Counted from the stretch's first letter, positions 1 to 6,963 are shown. The stretch is DNA of 11,566 nucleotides from Clostridia bacterium (GCA_017466005.1 JAFTUZ010000068.1:1-11566); one strand, 5' to 3'. The notes: generated by a model from the letters alone, not told the origin. Numbers and translations are program-made.

Positions 1-321
1 AAACATAGATGCAAGCAAAATTAAATTACAAAACACTAAAGCAAATTCACCCAAAATTGCACCTTTGCCAAACATAGATTTATTCATATCTTGTACGCTT
101 TTAATCCCCATTTTACGGCCAAAATTCATAAACAACAAAGCACATAAGAAAAATGTTATAGCAGCAATACCTATGCTTACATACCCCATAGTTCCAAAAG
201 ATGCAAAATAATACCAAGTTTCTTTTCCTGATGCAAATCCTGCGCCTACTAATGTTCCAAACAAAACCGAACCAATTAAAACCTGATTACAGAACTTAGC
301 AAAAAACGATTTTTCTTTCAT
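1..321 (-). CDS. YkvI-family membrane protein, N-terminal 107 residues (runs off window)
   Basis: The reading frame starts at the ATG at 321-319 and stays open to base 1, so only the first 107 residues are seen. Three hydrophobic segments lie near residues 14-33, 47-66 and 90-107. The first ends in GTLVGAGFASGKET followed by YYFASFG. This glycine-rich signature is typical of the YkvI/COG3949 family of multi-pass membrane proteins, which resemble APC/LeuT-fold transporters and whose substrate is unknown. The ATG overlaps the TGA of the upstream TPR gene by four bases (ATGA), so the two are probably translationally coupled. Another APC-like transporter is possible, but the motif fits YkvI best. 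The missing C-terminus cannot be judged. Confidence 0.75.
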   Translation of the reverse strand, partial: MKEKSFFAKFCNQVLIGSVLFGTLVGAGFASGKETWYYFASFGTMGYVSIGIAAITFFLCALLFMNFGRKMGIKSVQDMNKSMFGKGAILGEFALVFCNLILLASMF

Positions 322-1916
322 AAAAAACTCCTTTCTGTTTTAATTAGTTTGAGCATATTTTTAAATTGTATTACTTTTATTTGTGAAACATTAAAAAATA
401 AACAAGAATTTTGTAAAATTAGTGTATTATTTGATAATAATAAGCACGTAAGTTCATCTTCTGTTATGTTTGTGTCTTCTAATTTTTTTGCTTTTTCAGA
501 TAATTGCCAAACACCGTTTAAAACTTCTTTGCCTAAATCGTAGCAATAAACATATGCAACAGCATTACAAACTGCTTTTTTTAATTTTTCGTACATAGCT
601 TTCAATTTTTTAGTAGAAAAATAAAAGCTTATATATTTATAGTTACAAACCAAATCTAATTCATCATACTTTCCACTAAAAAGCGCATTTTTACACATTA
701 AAAATTTATGTTTTTTAGTATGGTTAACTGATAACAATATTCTGTCAAAAAAATCTTTTGCTAAACTACCTTTGCAGGTTGAAAGTTTTAAACTAATTTC
801 GTTGCATAACTGCTCGTTAAAAGTTGCATACTCTAAATCTTCTAATAAAAAATGAGATTTATTTAAAAGCCAACAAAAATCTGTACGTTGCAGTGCTTCG
901 GTAACATTTTCTAACTTTTTTTCTTTTATATTTAAAGGTAAATCTTCATAAACTTTTAAATTATTTGGCTCTTCATTTTTTCTGAAAATATCATAATAAA
1001 AAGTATATATTGTATTTTCACAATCCAACCATTTTGCACGAGAAATATTATATAAAGCCTTTTCTGTATCTTTTAAATTATACGCACAAATAGCACTAAA
1101 TAAATGCACTTTAGGTATATACTCTTTTAATTCTATTAATTTATCAAAATACTTTATGGCACTTTTAAAATCACCTAAACTTGCAAAAAATAAACCTAAC
1201 TTTATTAACTCGTTAGTATCTATTGTGTCAACATTTTCCAGTTTGATTTTTATGCTTTCTTGCATTGATACATCTAAATCATAAAGCAAGCACAAACTAA
1301 AAACATCAAATGGAAAATTAAACAAAACATTTTCTACTTCTTGCCTTGCTTTTTCAAAATTTTTTTCTAAATAATAAGATAGACCAATCATATTTTTTGC
1401 TTGTAAATTTTGCTGTTTTGCAAGTGGTTCTAACATTTCTCTTGCTTCAAAAAATTTACGCCTATTAATTAAATTTTTAGCAGTTGCAATTATGTTTTTT
1501 TCGGTACTAATTTTACTTTTTAACTTTTCTTTTATAATCTCTGTCCATTGCAAAATGCTTTCTGTAAAAATATTATTGGTATCACAATTTAAACAAGCAT
1601 CAAAATACGATAATGCTAAATTTAACTGATTTAAAAATATCAAACTTCTGCCTATTCCAAAATATGCAGTTGCTCTTAAATGCGGTATTTTTACTGCTCT
1701 AAAAAAATGCCTACAAGCAAGCGAATGTAGTTCCATATTAAAATAACATTGGGCAGTAACAACTTCAAGCCCTTGCCTTTCTATTCTTGTTTTAGAATGT
1801 TGTTTGGCATTTCTACTGGCATCTAAAGCCCCCCATAAATCTCCACTTTCGGTTCGGTGGTCAATTAAATTTAAATAATATTGCAAATTATGTTTAAAAT
1901 TAGTAATGTTAGACAT
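318..1916 (-). CDS. TPR-repeat protein of unknown function
   Basis: The 532-residue protein has no signal peptide or membrane segment, so it is probably cytosolic. Degenerate tetratricopeptide-like helical pairs are visible around residues 48-80, 82-110, 140-168, 172-200, 236-266 and 268-298, with A-x-x-Y/F-F patterns such as ALSYFDACL and AIKYFDKLIEL. TPRs usually scaffold protein-protein contacts. The C-terminal half (about 330-532) is less repetitive, rich in Lys, Leu and Cys, and not recognised. The start at 1916 has no Shine-Dalgarno sequence; the bases before it are almost all A/T. The next Met is residue 61, which would remove a helical pair, so the long start is kept with caution. The gene lies downstream of a terminator and overlaps the next gene by four bases, suggesting a two-gene unit. 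The partner it scaffolds is unknown. Confidence 0.75.
   Translation of the reverse strand: MSNITNFKHNLQYYLNLIDHRTESGDLWGALDASRNAKQHSKTRIERQGLEVVTAQCYFNMELHSLACRHFFRAVKIPHLRATAYFGIGRSLIFLNQLNLALSYFDACLNCDTNNIFTESILQWTEIIKEKLKSKISTEKNIIATAKNLINRRKFFEAREMLEPLAKQQNLQAKNMIGLSYYLEKNFEKARQEVENVLFNFPFDVFSLCLLYDLDVSMQESIKIKLENVDTIDTNELIKLGLFFASLGDFKSAIKYFDKLIELKEYIPKVHLFSAICAYNLKDTEKALYNISRAKWLDCENTIYTFYYDIFRKNEEPNNLKVYEDLPLNIKEKKLENVTEALQRTDFCWLLNKSHFLLEDLEYATFNEQLCNEISLKLSTCKGSLAKDFFDRILLSVNHTKKHKFLMCKNALFSGKYDELDLVCNYKYISFYFSTKKLKAMYEKLKKAVCNAVAYVYCYDLGKEVLNGVWQLSEKAKKLEDTNITEDELTCLLLSNNTLILQNSCLFFNVSQIKVIQFKNMLKLIKTERSFL
328..336 (-). promoter_or_regulatory. Ribosome binding site of the YkvI-like gene, inside the TPR gene
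   Basis: On the minus strand AGAAAGGAG ends six bases before the ATG at 321. The site lies wholly within the last codons of the TPR gene, which supports the chosen start and coupled translation. Confidence 0.8.
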
Positions 1917-1987
1917 ATTTTTAGTTTATTTTTAATAAATCCGAAAAATGATATAAAATAAATTAATTTTTAAAATAATAAAAAATA

Positions 1988-2014
1988 AAAAAGCACACTA
2001 AATGTGTGCTTTTT
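1988..2014 (-). terminator. Rho-independent terminator after the small membrane protein gene
   Basis: Perfect 11-bp inverted arms (AAAAAGCACAC / GTGTGCTTTTT) flank a five-base loop. On the minus strand a T-rich run follows. It sits 12 bases past the stop of the 73-residue membrane protein gene and separates that unit from the TPR gene. Confidence 0.85.
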
Positions 2015-2025
2015 ATATCATTTAA

Positions 2026-2247
2026 TTAGATGTTAATTAAACGCAAAATGTGTTTGCTTAAAATCATAAGAACAAGGTCAATAATCCAAACAATGGTAAA
2101 TCCGAATATTAAACGAATAAGACCAGCTACGATTTTACCTTCTGAAAATCTTGTTATTGCACCGCAAATCCAAGAAGTTACAGGTATAATTGCAAGAATA
2201 AGACTTACAATATATCCCAAGCCAAAATAATCTGATTTTTTTGCCAT
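2026..2247 (-). CDS. Small two-helix membrane protein (73 aa)
   Basis: The start is placed at the ATG at 2247 because GGAGG lies eight bases upstream. A longer frame starting at 2262 would put its ATG before that ribosome binding site. The protein begins MAKKSDYFGLGYIV and has two hydrophobic helices, about residues 11-31 and 42-66, joined by a loop with Arg, Glu and Lys (TRFSEGKIVAG). A short basic tail (KHILRLINI) follows. The second half, with GLIRLIFGF then WIIDLVLMIL, resembles TM2-type or other tiny Firmicute membrane proteins, but no function can be assigned. It is the last gene of a probable three-gene unit and is followed at once by a strong terminator. Confidence 0.75.
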   Translation of the reverse strand: MAKKSDYFGLGYIVSLILAIIPVTSWICGAITRFSEGKIVAGLIRLIFGFTIVWIIDLVLMILSKHILRLINI

Positions 2248-2255
2248 ATTAATAA

Positions 2256-2260
2256 CCTCC
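2256..2260 (-). promoter_or_regulatory. Ribosome binding site deciding the start at 2247
   Basis: GGAGG on the minus strand lies eight bases before the ATG at 2247. The in-frame ATG at 2262 has no comparable site. Confidence 0.85.
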
Positions 2261-2278
2261 ATTAGAATAATATATTAA

Positions 2279-2295
2279 ATAAACCGCGAGTTTAT
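2279..2295. other. Small hairpin between the deaminase and small membrane protein genes
   Basis: ATAAAC and GTTTAT are perfect 6-bp inverted arms around the loop CGCGA. The hairpin lies 12 bases past the stop of the deaminase gene and upstream of the ribosome binding site of the next gene. No run of T's follows on the minus strand, so it looks more like an mRNA processing, stability or attenuating element than a full terminator. Its function is a guess. Confidence 0.4.
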
Positions 2296-2306
2296 GCCCA
2301 AATTGT

Positions 2307-2780
2307 TTATTTATCATTAGTTAAGTGAACTACTTCTATCCCTGCTTCGTTTAACAATTCTATTGAAAATTCGTTAGGATAGTTTTGTTCAAACACCACA
2401 CGCTTTATACCAGCATTAATTATAATTTTTGCACATATAGCACAAGGTGAATGCGTGCAGTATAAAGTGCTTCCATCAATTTCGTGCCCAAGTTTAGATG
2501 CCTGTGCAATTGCTTTTTGCTCGGCACATACAGAATAACATTTTTCCAAACAAGTTCCACTTTCTATATTAAGTTGATTTCTTAAACAAACACCACGTTC
2601 CTGGCAACTTTTGATACCAGAAGGTGCACCATTATGGCCAGTTGCTAAAATACAATTATTTTTTACTATAACCGAACCTACTTGCCTATTTTCACGAATA
2701 CAACTACTCCAAGTAGAAACAAGTTTTGCAACTTCCATAAATCGTTTATCCCATTTTACTTGTTGAGCTTTATTTATCAT
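2307..2780 (-). CDS. Deoxycytidylate (dCMP) deaminase-like enzyme, ComEB type
   Basis: This 157-residue protein belongs to the zinc-dependent cytidine/deoxycytidylate deaminase superfamily. It probably converts dCMP to dUMP in the cytosol for thymidylate synthesis. Family marks in order are QVGSVIVKNN near 33-42, GHNGAPSG at 48-55, a Cys-rich insert with C59, C65, C77 and C81, the catalytic CAEQKAI at 85-91 (Glu87 as proton shuttle) and the zinc-binding SPCAIC at 111-116. Length matches ComEB/dCMP deaminases. The first zinc ligand is Cys85, where dCMP deaminases normally have His (HAE), giving an all-Cys site as in cytidine deaminases. AAGGA eight bases upstream supports the ATG at 2780. The gene follows the proline-rich membrane protein gene by 15 bases, so the two are probably co-transcribed. 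Substrate (dCMP, cytidine or other) is inferred. Confidence 0.8.
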   Translation of the reverse strand: MINKAQQVKWDKRFMEVAKLVSTWSSCIRENRQVGSVIVKNNCILATGHNGAPSGIKSCQERGVCLRNQLNIESGTCLEKCYSVCAEQKAIAQASKLGHEIDGSTLYCTHSPCAICAKIIINAGIKRVVFEQNYPNEFSIELLNEAGIEVVHLTNDK

Positions 2781-2795
2781 ACTTAATCCTTCAAG

Positions 2796-4202
2796 TTAGT
2801 TATTATTGTTTGAGTTATTGTTGTTGGTGTTGTTAGAAGCACCATTCATAGCACCCACACCTTGTGGTAGCACACCGTTACCTTGCGGCATTGGGCGTGG
2901 ACCCATAGGTGGAACACCTTGACCACCTTGCGGAGGCATTGGACGCATTCCTTGTGGTGGCATTGGTCGCATACCTTGTGGTGGTACACCACCTTGTGGC
3001 ATAGGCCTTGGCCCCATTGGTGGAACGCCTTGACCGCCTTGCGGCATTGGACGAACACCTTGTGGCATTTGCCCATTAGGCATAGGCCTTGGTGGATATG
3101 GTGGCCTTACGCCTTGTGGCGGAACACCTGCAGGACGTGGACCCATTGGTGGAACACCCTGACCACCTTGTGGTGGCATTGGTCGCATTCCTTGTGGTGG
3201 TACACCACCTTGTGGCATAGGTGCTTGCCCCATTGCTGGAGCAGGTTGTTTTTGCATAGGTGGAACACCCGGTTGTTGTGTTTGTTGAACATTTTGACCA
3301 TTTTGCAATGGTGCATTTTGATTAGGTTGTGCCATTTGTGGCATTGCCTGATTTGGTTGCATATTTTGTTGTGCCATTTGTGGCATTTGTTGTGCTGTTA
3401 TATTAAAACTTTGTTGTTGTTGATTATATTGCATATTCATATTTTGCGGCATCATTTGTGGTTGGTTAGGGTTTGGAACACCTGCTATTGCAGGGTTAGA
3501 AGCGTTTGTGTTTGCAACTTCTACTGGTTTATCCATAATAACAATTCTGCGTTTACAAGTTATAAGCATCCACACACCACCAATTAAGCCGTAAAGTGAT
3601 AATGCTATTGGAATTAAATAAGTTGATGTTATCATAGCAATTATTTCTATTGCTAAAAGACCTGCAAGAACCATAAATATATCTACAATTAACCAAAAAA
3701 TTGCAGAAAATAACAAGAACGAACTAGCACGATATGGGTGTGTTTTTTGTATTGCCATAAACACAATACCCAAAATCATAAACAATAATGCTAAAACTGC
3801 TAAACCAAGATTTATGTAATTAACAAAATCTATAATACTAAGCATTATTTCAAATAAAAAAATCACTGCGGTATAATTTAAAATTATCATTAAAAACGAA
3901 AATAAACAAGATAATTTTAAAAATACGGAACCTTTACTTTTGCCAATAAACAAACAAATAAAAGAAATTAAGAACAGCAACACAGGGAAACCAGTATAAC
4001 AAAGGTATGTATCTATAAACACCATAAACTCGTTATTTATACCAAGCTGGCTTGTATCCCAAATCCATTGAAAATTTAACACATTCCAACAAAACTCTGG
4101 CAAATATAAGAACAGTAAAACCAAACCGAAAAGAATAGCGAATATTCCGCCACCTATATAGGCACCTTTTATTCCCCTTTTTTCAACTTGAACACTTTCC
4201 AT
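2796..4202 (-). CDS. Six-helix membrane protein with long Pro/Gln/Asn-rich cytosolic tail
   Basis: The 468-residue protein has two parts. Residues 1-215 hold six hydrophobic helices, about 14-34, 67-87, 95-119, 127-151, 159-189 and 193-215. Positive charges (KRGIK at the N-terminus, GKSKG, KTHPYR, CKRR) fit a topology with both ends inside the cell. Residues 230-468 are low complexity: first Gln/Met/Asn-rich, then repeats built from PPQGMRPMPPQGG and GVPPMGPRP, and finally an Asn run (NNTNNNNSNNNN). The tail is probably disordered and may bind or cluster partners. No catalytic motif was seen and the family is not recognised. AAGGGG sits before the ATG, and a promoter and a small stem-loop lie upstream. 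It is the first gene of a probable unit with the deaminase. Confidence 0.75.
   Translation of the reverse strand: MESVQVEKRGIKGAYIGGGIFAILFGLVLLFLYLPEFCWNVLNFQWIWDTSQLGINNEFMVFIDTYLCYTGFPVLLFLISFICLFIGKSKGSVFLKLSCLFSFLMIILNYTAVIFLFEIMLSIIDFVNYINLGLAVLALLFMILGIVFMAIQKTHPYRASSFLLFSAIFWLIVDIFMVLAGLLAIEIIAMITSTYLIPIALSLYGLIGGVWMLITCKRRIVIMDKPVEVANTNASNPAIAGVPNPNQPQMMPQNMNMQYNQQQQSFNITAQQMPQMAQQNMQPNQAMPQMAQPNQNAPLQNGQNVQQTQQPGVPPMQKQPAPAMGQAPMPQGGVPPQGMRPMPPQGGQGVPPMGPRPAGVPPQGVRPPYPPRPMPNGQMPQGVRPMPQGGQGVPPMGPRPMPQGGVPPQGMRPMPPQGMRPMPPQGGQGVPPMGPRPMPQGNGVLPQGVGAMNGASNNTNNNNSNNNN
2950..3005 (-). repeat. 56-bp direct repeat, copy A, in the proline-rich tail
   Basis: This stretch matches 3166-3221 at 55 of 56 positions by eye (2973 versus 3189 differs) and lies in the same reading frame, 216 bases (72 codons) away. 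It encodes part of the GVPPQGMRPMPPQG unit. A looser unit of about 32 bases (GGQGVPPMGP coding) also recurs at 2899, 3010 and 3139. Confidence 0.85.
3166..3221 (-). repeat. 56-bp direct repeat, copy B, in the proline-rich tail
   Basis: Partner of the copy at 2950-3005, with one mismatch and in frame. Recombination between the two would remove or add exactly 72 codons without breaking the reading frame. Confidence 0.85.
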
Positions 4203-4215
4203 ATTTTCCCCTTTT

Positions 4216-4230
4216 TTAGGTTACACCTAA
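4216..4230. promoter_or_regulatory. Small stem-loop in the leader of the membrane protein gene
   Basis: TTAGGT and ACCTAA are perfect 6-bp arms around a three-base loop. The element lies between the predicted promoter (4246-4274) and the ribosome binding site of the gene starting at 4202. It may be an operator or an mRNA structure affecting translation. Confidence 0.35.
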
Positions 4231-4245
4231 CTCCTATTTTTTACT

Positions 4246-4274
4246 ATAATAACAAATAGAAAAAATTTTTGCAA
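4246..4274 (-). promoter_or_regulatory. Predicted promoter of the membrane protein-deaminase unit
   Basis: On the minus strand TTGCAA (4269-4274) is followed after 17 bases by TATTAT (4246-4251), a fair match to a housekeeping sigma promoter. The leader to the ATG at 4202 would be about 35 bases. Confidence 0.5.
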
Positions 4275-4374
4275 CAAAATATAAAACATTTTATATAATT
4301 TGTGCGAATTTTATACTTTTATGTGCAGTTTGTAGAAATATATATGCTTTTACAATACTTTTTGAGCAAAAATA

Positions 4375-4403
4375 AAAGATGAAAACTAAAAACTTTCATC
4401 TTT
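4375..4403 (-). terminator. Rho-independent terminator of the glpK-hydrolase operon
   Basis: Perfect 10-bp arms AAAGATGAAA / TTTCATCTTT surround a nine-base loop. On the minus strand the stem is followed by a T-rich run. It lies about 47 bases past the stop of the hydrolase gene. The stem is AT-rich, so its strength is uncertain. Confidence 0.7.
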
Positions 4404-4406
4404 CCT

Positions 4407-4424
4407 TACGCGTGTGCGCGCGCG
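4407..4424. other. 18-bp alternating purine-pyrimidine, CG-rich tract
   Basis: Eighteen bases alternate strictly pyrimidine-purine, mostly CG and TG steps (core CGCGTGTGCGCGCGCG). This is a classic left-handed (Z) DNA-prone pattern and a sharp GC island in AT-rich surroundings. CGCG-TGTG-CGCG inside it can also form a short stable RNA hairpin. It lies in the 3' untranslated region of the hydrolase gene, just ahead of the terminator hairpin. Confidence 0.7.
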
Positions 4425-4449
4425 AGCCCTTTAAATTAAATTTAAGCAA

Positions 4450-5391
4450 CTAATTGCTTTTTTCTTCTTTTTTGTTTAAGCAAAATTCTTCGCAAAAATC
4501 ACCTATATATTTATATACTTCCAAACGATTAGTTTCGTTTAAAATTTCGTGTCGTTTTGCACCCCAAATTTTTTCATCTACTATTTCCACACCTAAATCA
4601 CGGTACATATTTGCAAGTTTATGAACTAAATCCGCTTTTTTACCGCCAACAGGGTCATCTTCCCCACTGGTTATTAACATAGGAATATTTTTGTCAATTT
4701 GGTTTAAATATTCTGATTTGTAAATATTTTTTAAATGGCTAAAAAATGAAACATAAAAATTAGCAGAACAAACAGCACCACAATATTCATCTTTTACATA
4801 TTCTTGGAATTTTTCTTCATCAGACGTTAGCCAGTTGCCGTTTTCAAAGTTTTTACCATATGTGCCAAAACTGAGTTTGTAAATAAGTTTTGCTTTAGCA
4901 TTTTTACCACAAAAGAATTTTGTTATTTTAGCAACAAACTTACCTAATCCAACACTAGAATTACCTTTCATATATGCCGAGCCTACAAATATAGCAAGCG
5001 AGTGTTTGTGATAAACTTGAACAAAACGTTGTAACATAAAACTACCGTAACTGTGCCCAAGCACTATAAGTGGTAAATTATATTTTTCTATTAATTTATC
5101 CGCAAAGTAAACAGCATCAGAAACAACATCTTTTGCTAAATCTCCGCTGTACTTACCTATTTTTTGGCTATCTCCAACAGTTTGACCATGTGCACGTAAA
5201 TCCATTGAAAACACCACTACACCACGCATATTCATATACTTTGCAAATTCGTGATATCTTGCACAATGTTCTACCATTCCGTGTAAAATAAGCATTACAG
5301 CTTTAGGATTTCCCACCTCATTCCATTCTCTGCAAAAAATTTTAGCACCATCAAAACTTTCAATCATTTGACCTATTTGAACTTTATTCAT
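4450..5391 (-). CDS. Alpha/beta hydrolase, monoacylglycerol lipase-like
   Basis: The 313-residue serine hydrolase is of the S33/monoglyceride-lipase type. It carries LHGM at 36-39 (oxyanion region), the nucleophile elbow GHSYG at 112-116 (Ser114), SGEDDPVG at 242-249 (catalytic Asp246 before the Pro) and the terminal His281 in GAKRHEILNE. The last motif is close to the form seen in monoglyceride lipases and lysophospholipases. It probably cleaves glycerol esters in the cytosol; no signal peptide is seen. The start at 5391 is set by AAGGAG seven bases upstream. A frame extending to 5430 would run into the end of glpK and lacks such a site. The gene follows glpK by 13 bases, so it is probably in the same operon and may release the glycerol that GlpK phosphorylates. 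A different ester substrate is possible. Confidence 0.8.
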   Translation of the reverse strand: MNKVQIGQMIESFDGAKIFCREWNEVGNPKAVMLILHGMVEHCARYHEFAKYMNMRGVVVFSMDLRAHGQTVGDSQKIGKYSGDLAKDVVSDAVYFADKLIEKYNLPLIVLGHSYGSFMLQRFVQVYHKHSLAIFVGSAYMKGNSSVGLGKFVAKITKFFCGKNAKAKLIYKLSFGTYGKNFENGNWLTSDEEKFQEYVKDEYCGAVCSANFYVSFFSHLKNIYKSEYLNQIDKNIPMLITSGEDDPVGGKKADLVHKLANMYRDLGVEIVDEKIWGAKRHEILNETNRLEVYKYIGDFCEEFCLNKKEEKSN

Positions 5392-5398
5392 AAACTTT

Positions 5399-5404
5399 CT
5401 CCTT
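5399..5404 (-). promoter_or_regulatory. Ribosome binding site deciding the hydrolase start at 5391
   Basis: AAGGAG on the minus strand lies seven bases before the ATG at 5391, in the glpK-hydrolase gap. It rules against the 13-residue longer N-terminus. Confidence 0.85.
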
Positions 5405-6880
5405 TTATTTTGTAAGTGTTTTTTGAACAACTTTTCGCCAATCTTTATATGTGTTTAAAAACTTTTCTCTATCTTTTGACGGTTTAAACACTTTATCTAC
5501 CTTATAGATATTGCTTAATTCGTTATAGTCTTTCCAAACACCTGTTGCAAGCCCACACATATATATTGCACCTAATGCAGTAGATTCTTTTACTAAACTT
5601 TTTTCTATTGCCTGACCAAAAAGTTCTGCCTGAAGTTGCATAACAAACGCACTTTTACTAACCCCACCATCAAACCTTACAGAACGAGCATTTTTTCCTG
5701 CATCTTTTAACATAACGTCGTAAACATCTTTAACGCAATATGCAATACTTTCTAAAACCGCTCTTACCAAATGCTCTTTATTAGTACTACGGTTTATGCC
5801 ATAAAACATACCTCTTGCATCACTATCCCAATATGGGGCACCAAGCCCTGTGAATGCCGGAACAAAAAAAGTTCCATCGGTATCATCAATATTTTGAGCA
5901 ACAATATCACTTTCTTCTGGTGTTTTTACTACTTCCATATTACCCACAAGCCATTCTACCGCACTACCACTATTAAACACACTACCTTCTATTGCATAGG
6001 TGGTAACGCCTTTTCTTCTCCACGCAACAGTGGTTAAAAGTTTATGTTTTGAAAATATTGGCTTATTACCTATATTTAAAAGCATAAAACTACCCGTGCC
6101 ATATGTGTTTTTAATATCTCCAGAATTAAAACAACATTGCCCAAACAACGAACTTTGTTGGTCACCAATTAATCCTGCAACTGGTATTTCGGCACCATCT
6201 ACAACAAAATGGCCAACAATTTCATCATTATCAACTATTTTAGGTAAAATATTTAAAGGGATATCAAACATTTTAAGTAGTTTTTCGTCCCAAGAGTTGT
6301 TATGAATATTATAAAGCATTGTTCTACTTGCGTTAGAAGAATCGGTTACAAAACTTTTTTCTTTGGTTAAATTAAAAGCCAAAAAACTTTCCATTGTACC
6401 AACGCATAACTCATTTTTATTTGCCATAGTTTTTAATTTGGGCACTTTTTGCAACAACCACTGAATTTTGGTTGCACTAAAATAAGCATCGGGAAGCAAA
6501 CCAGTGATTTTACGAATTGTATTTGCCTTACTACCACCAAGTTTCGTTTTACAATAACGGCTTGTTCTTCTGCATTGCCACACTATTGCGTTGTATAATG
6601 GCTTACCAGTTTTTTTATCCCACGCAACAACAGTTTCTCGCTGGTTGGTTATACCAATACCATAAACATCATTAGGATTAATTTGGTTAAACATACAACT
6701 TAAAGTGTATTTTGTAGCATTTAAAATTTCTTGTGCATCGTGTTCTACCCACCCCGACTTTGGATAAATTTGTTTAAATGTTTTACGCTCTATTTGAATT
6801 ATTTGATTTAACTTAACGTCATACAAAATAGAACGCACAGATGTTGTACCTTCATCTATACCAATAATGTATCTTTTCAT
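5405..6880 (-). CDS. glpK: Glycerol kinase
   Basis: The 491-residue enzyme phosphorylates glycerol with ATP to glycerol-3-phosphate in the cytosol. FGGY-kinase marks run the whole length: GIDEGTTSVRSILYD at 7-21 (phosphate loop), ITNQRETVVAWD at 77-88, GDQQSSLFGQ at 239-248 (Asp240 equivalent to the glycerol-binding/catalytic Asp of known GlpK), NTYGTGSFMLLN at 258-269, then EGSVFNSGSAVEWL, FVPAFTGLGAPYWD and RFDGGVSKSAFVMQLQA. Length is normal. His224, in GHFVVDG just before the active-site segment, falls where Gram-positive GlpK proteins carry the His phosphorylated by HPr of the sugar PTS. The local spacing differs by about two residues, so this needs an alignment. The ATG at 6880 is preferred over the in-frame GTG at 6892 because GGGGG lies five bases before it. 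It is the first gene of an operon with the hydrolase and divergent from the G3P-oxidising operon. Confidence 0.96.
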   Translation of the reverse strand: MKRYIIGIDEGTTSVRSILYDVKLNQIIQIERKTFKQIYPKSGWVEHDAQEILNATKYTLSCMFNQINPNDVYGIGITNQRETVVAWDKKTGKPLYNAIVWQCRRTSRYCKTKLGGSKANTIRKITGLLPDAYFSATKIQWLLQKVPKLKTMANKNELCVGTMESFLAFNLTKEKSFVTDSSNASRTMLYNIHNNSWDEKLLKMFDIPLNILPKIVDNDEIVGHFVVDGAEIPVAGLIGDQQSSLFGQCCFNSGDIKNTYGTGSFMLLNIGNKPIFSKHKLLTTVAWRRKGVTTYAIEGSVFNSGSAVEWLVGNMEVVKTPEESDIVAQNIDDTDGTFFVPAFTGLGAPYWDSDARGMFYGINRSTNKEHLVRAVLESIAYCVKDVYDVMLKDAGKNARSVRFDGGVSKSAFVMQLQAELFGQAIEKSLVKESTALGAIYMCGLATGVWKDYNELSNIYKVDKVFKPSKDREKFLNTYKDWRKVVQKTLTK

Positions 6881-6906
6881 ACTTACCCCCACAGCCTTAT
6901 ATTGGT

Positions 6907-6935
6907 ATTATAACAATATAAATTAAATTCTACAA
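6907..6935 (-). promoter_or_regulatory. Predicted glpK promoter (extended -10)
   Basis: On the minus strand TTGTAG (6930-6935), a 17-base spacer and a perfect TATAAT (6907-6912) preceded by TGT give an extended -10 promoter about 20 bases ahead of the glpK ribosome binding site. The 8-bp palindrome AAACGTTT at 6934-6941 overlaps the -35 and could be an operator. Confidence 0.6.
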
Positions 6936-6963
6936 ACGTTTTATACAAAAATATATCAATTAG

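Noticed and set aside
2813..2850. Trinucleotide repeat (Asn codons) as a phase-variation switch
   Set aside because: Units are three bases and interrupted by other codons, so changes would alter only tail length and not switch the gene on or off.
2999..3221. CRISPR-like array in the repeat-rich region
   Set aside because: The repeats are in-frame protein-coding units with variable spacing and no unique spacers of constant length.
2883..3587. Long plus-strand open frame opposite the proline-rich gene, rich in Trp and His
   Set aside because: It mirrors the codon repeats of the real minus-strand gene, has no ribosome binding site and has implausible composition.
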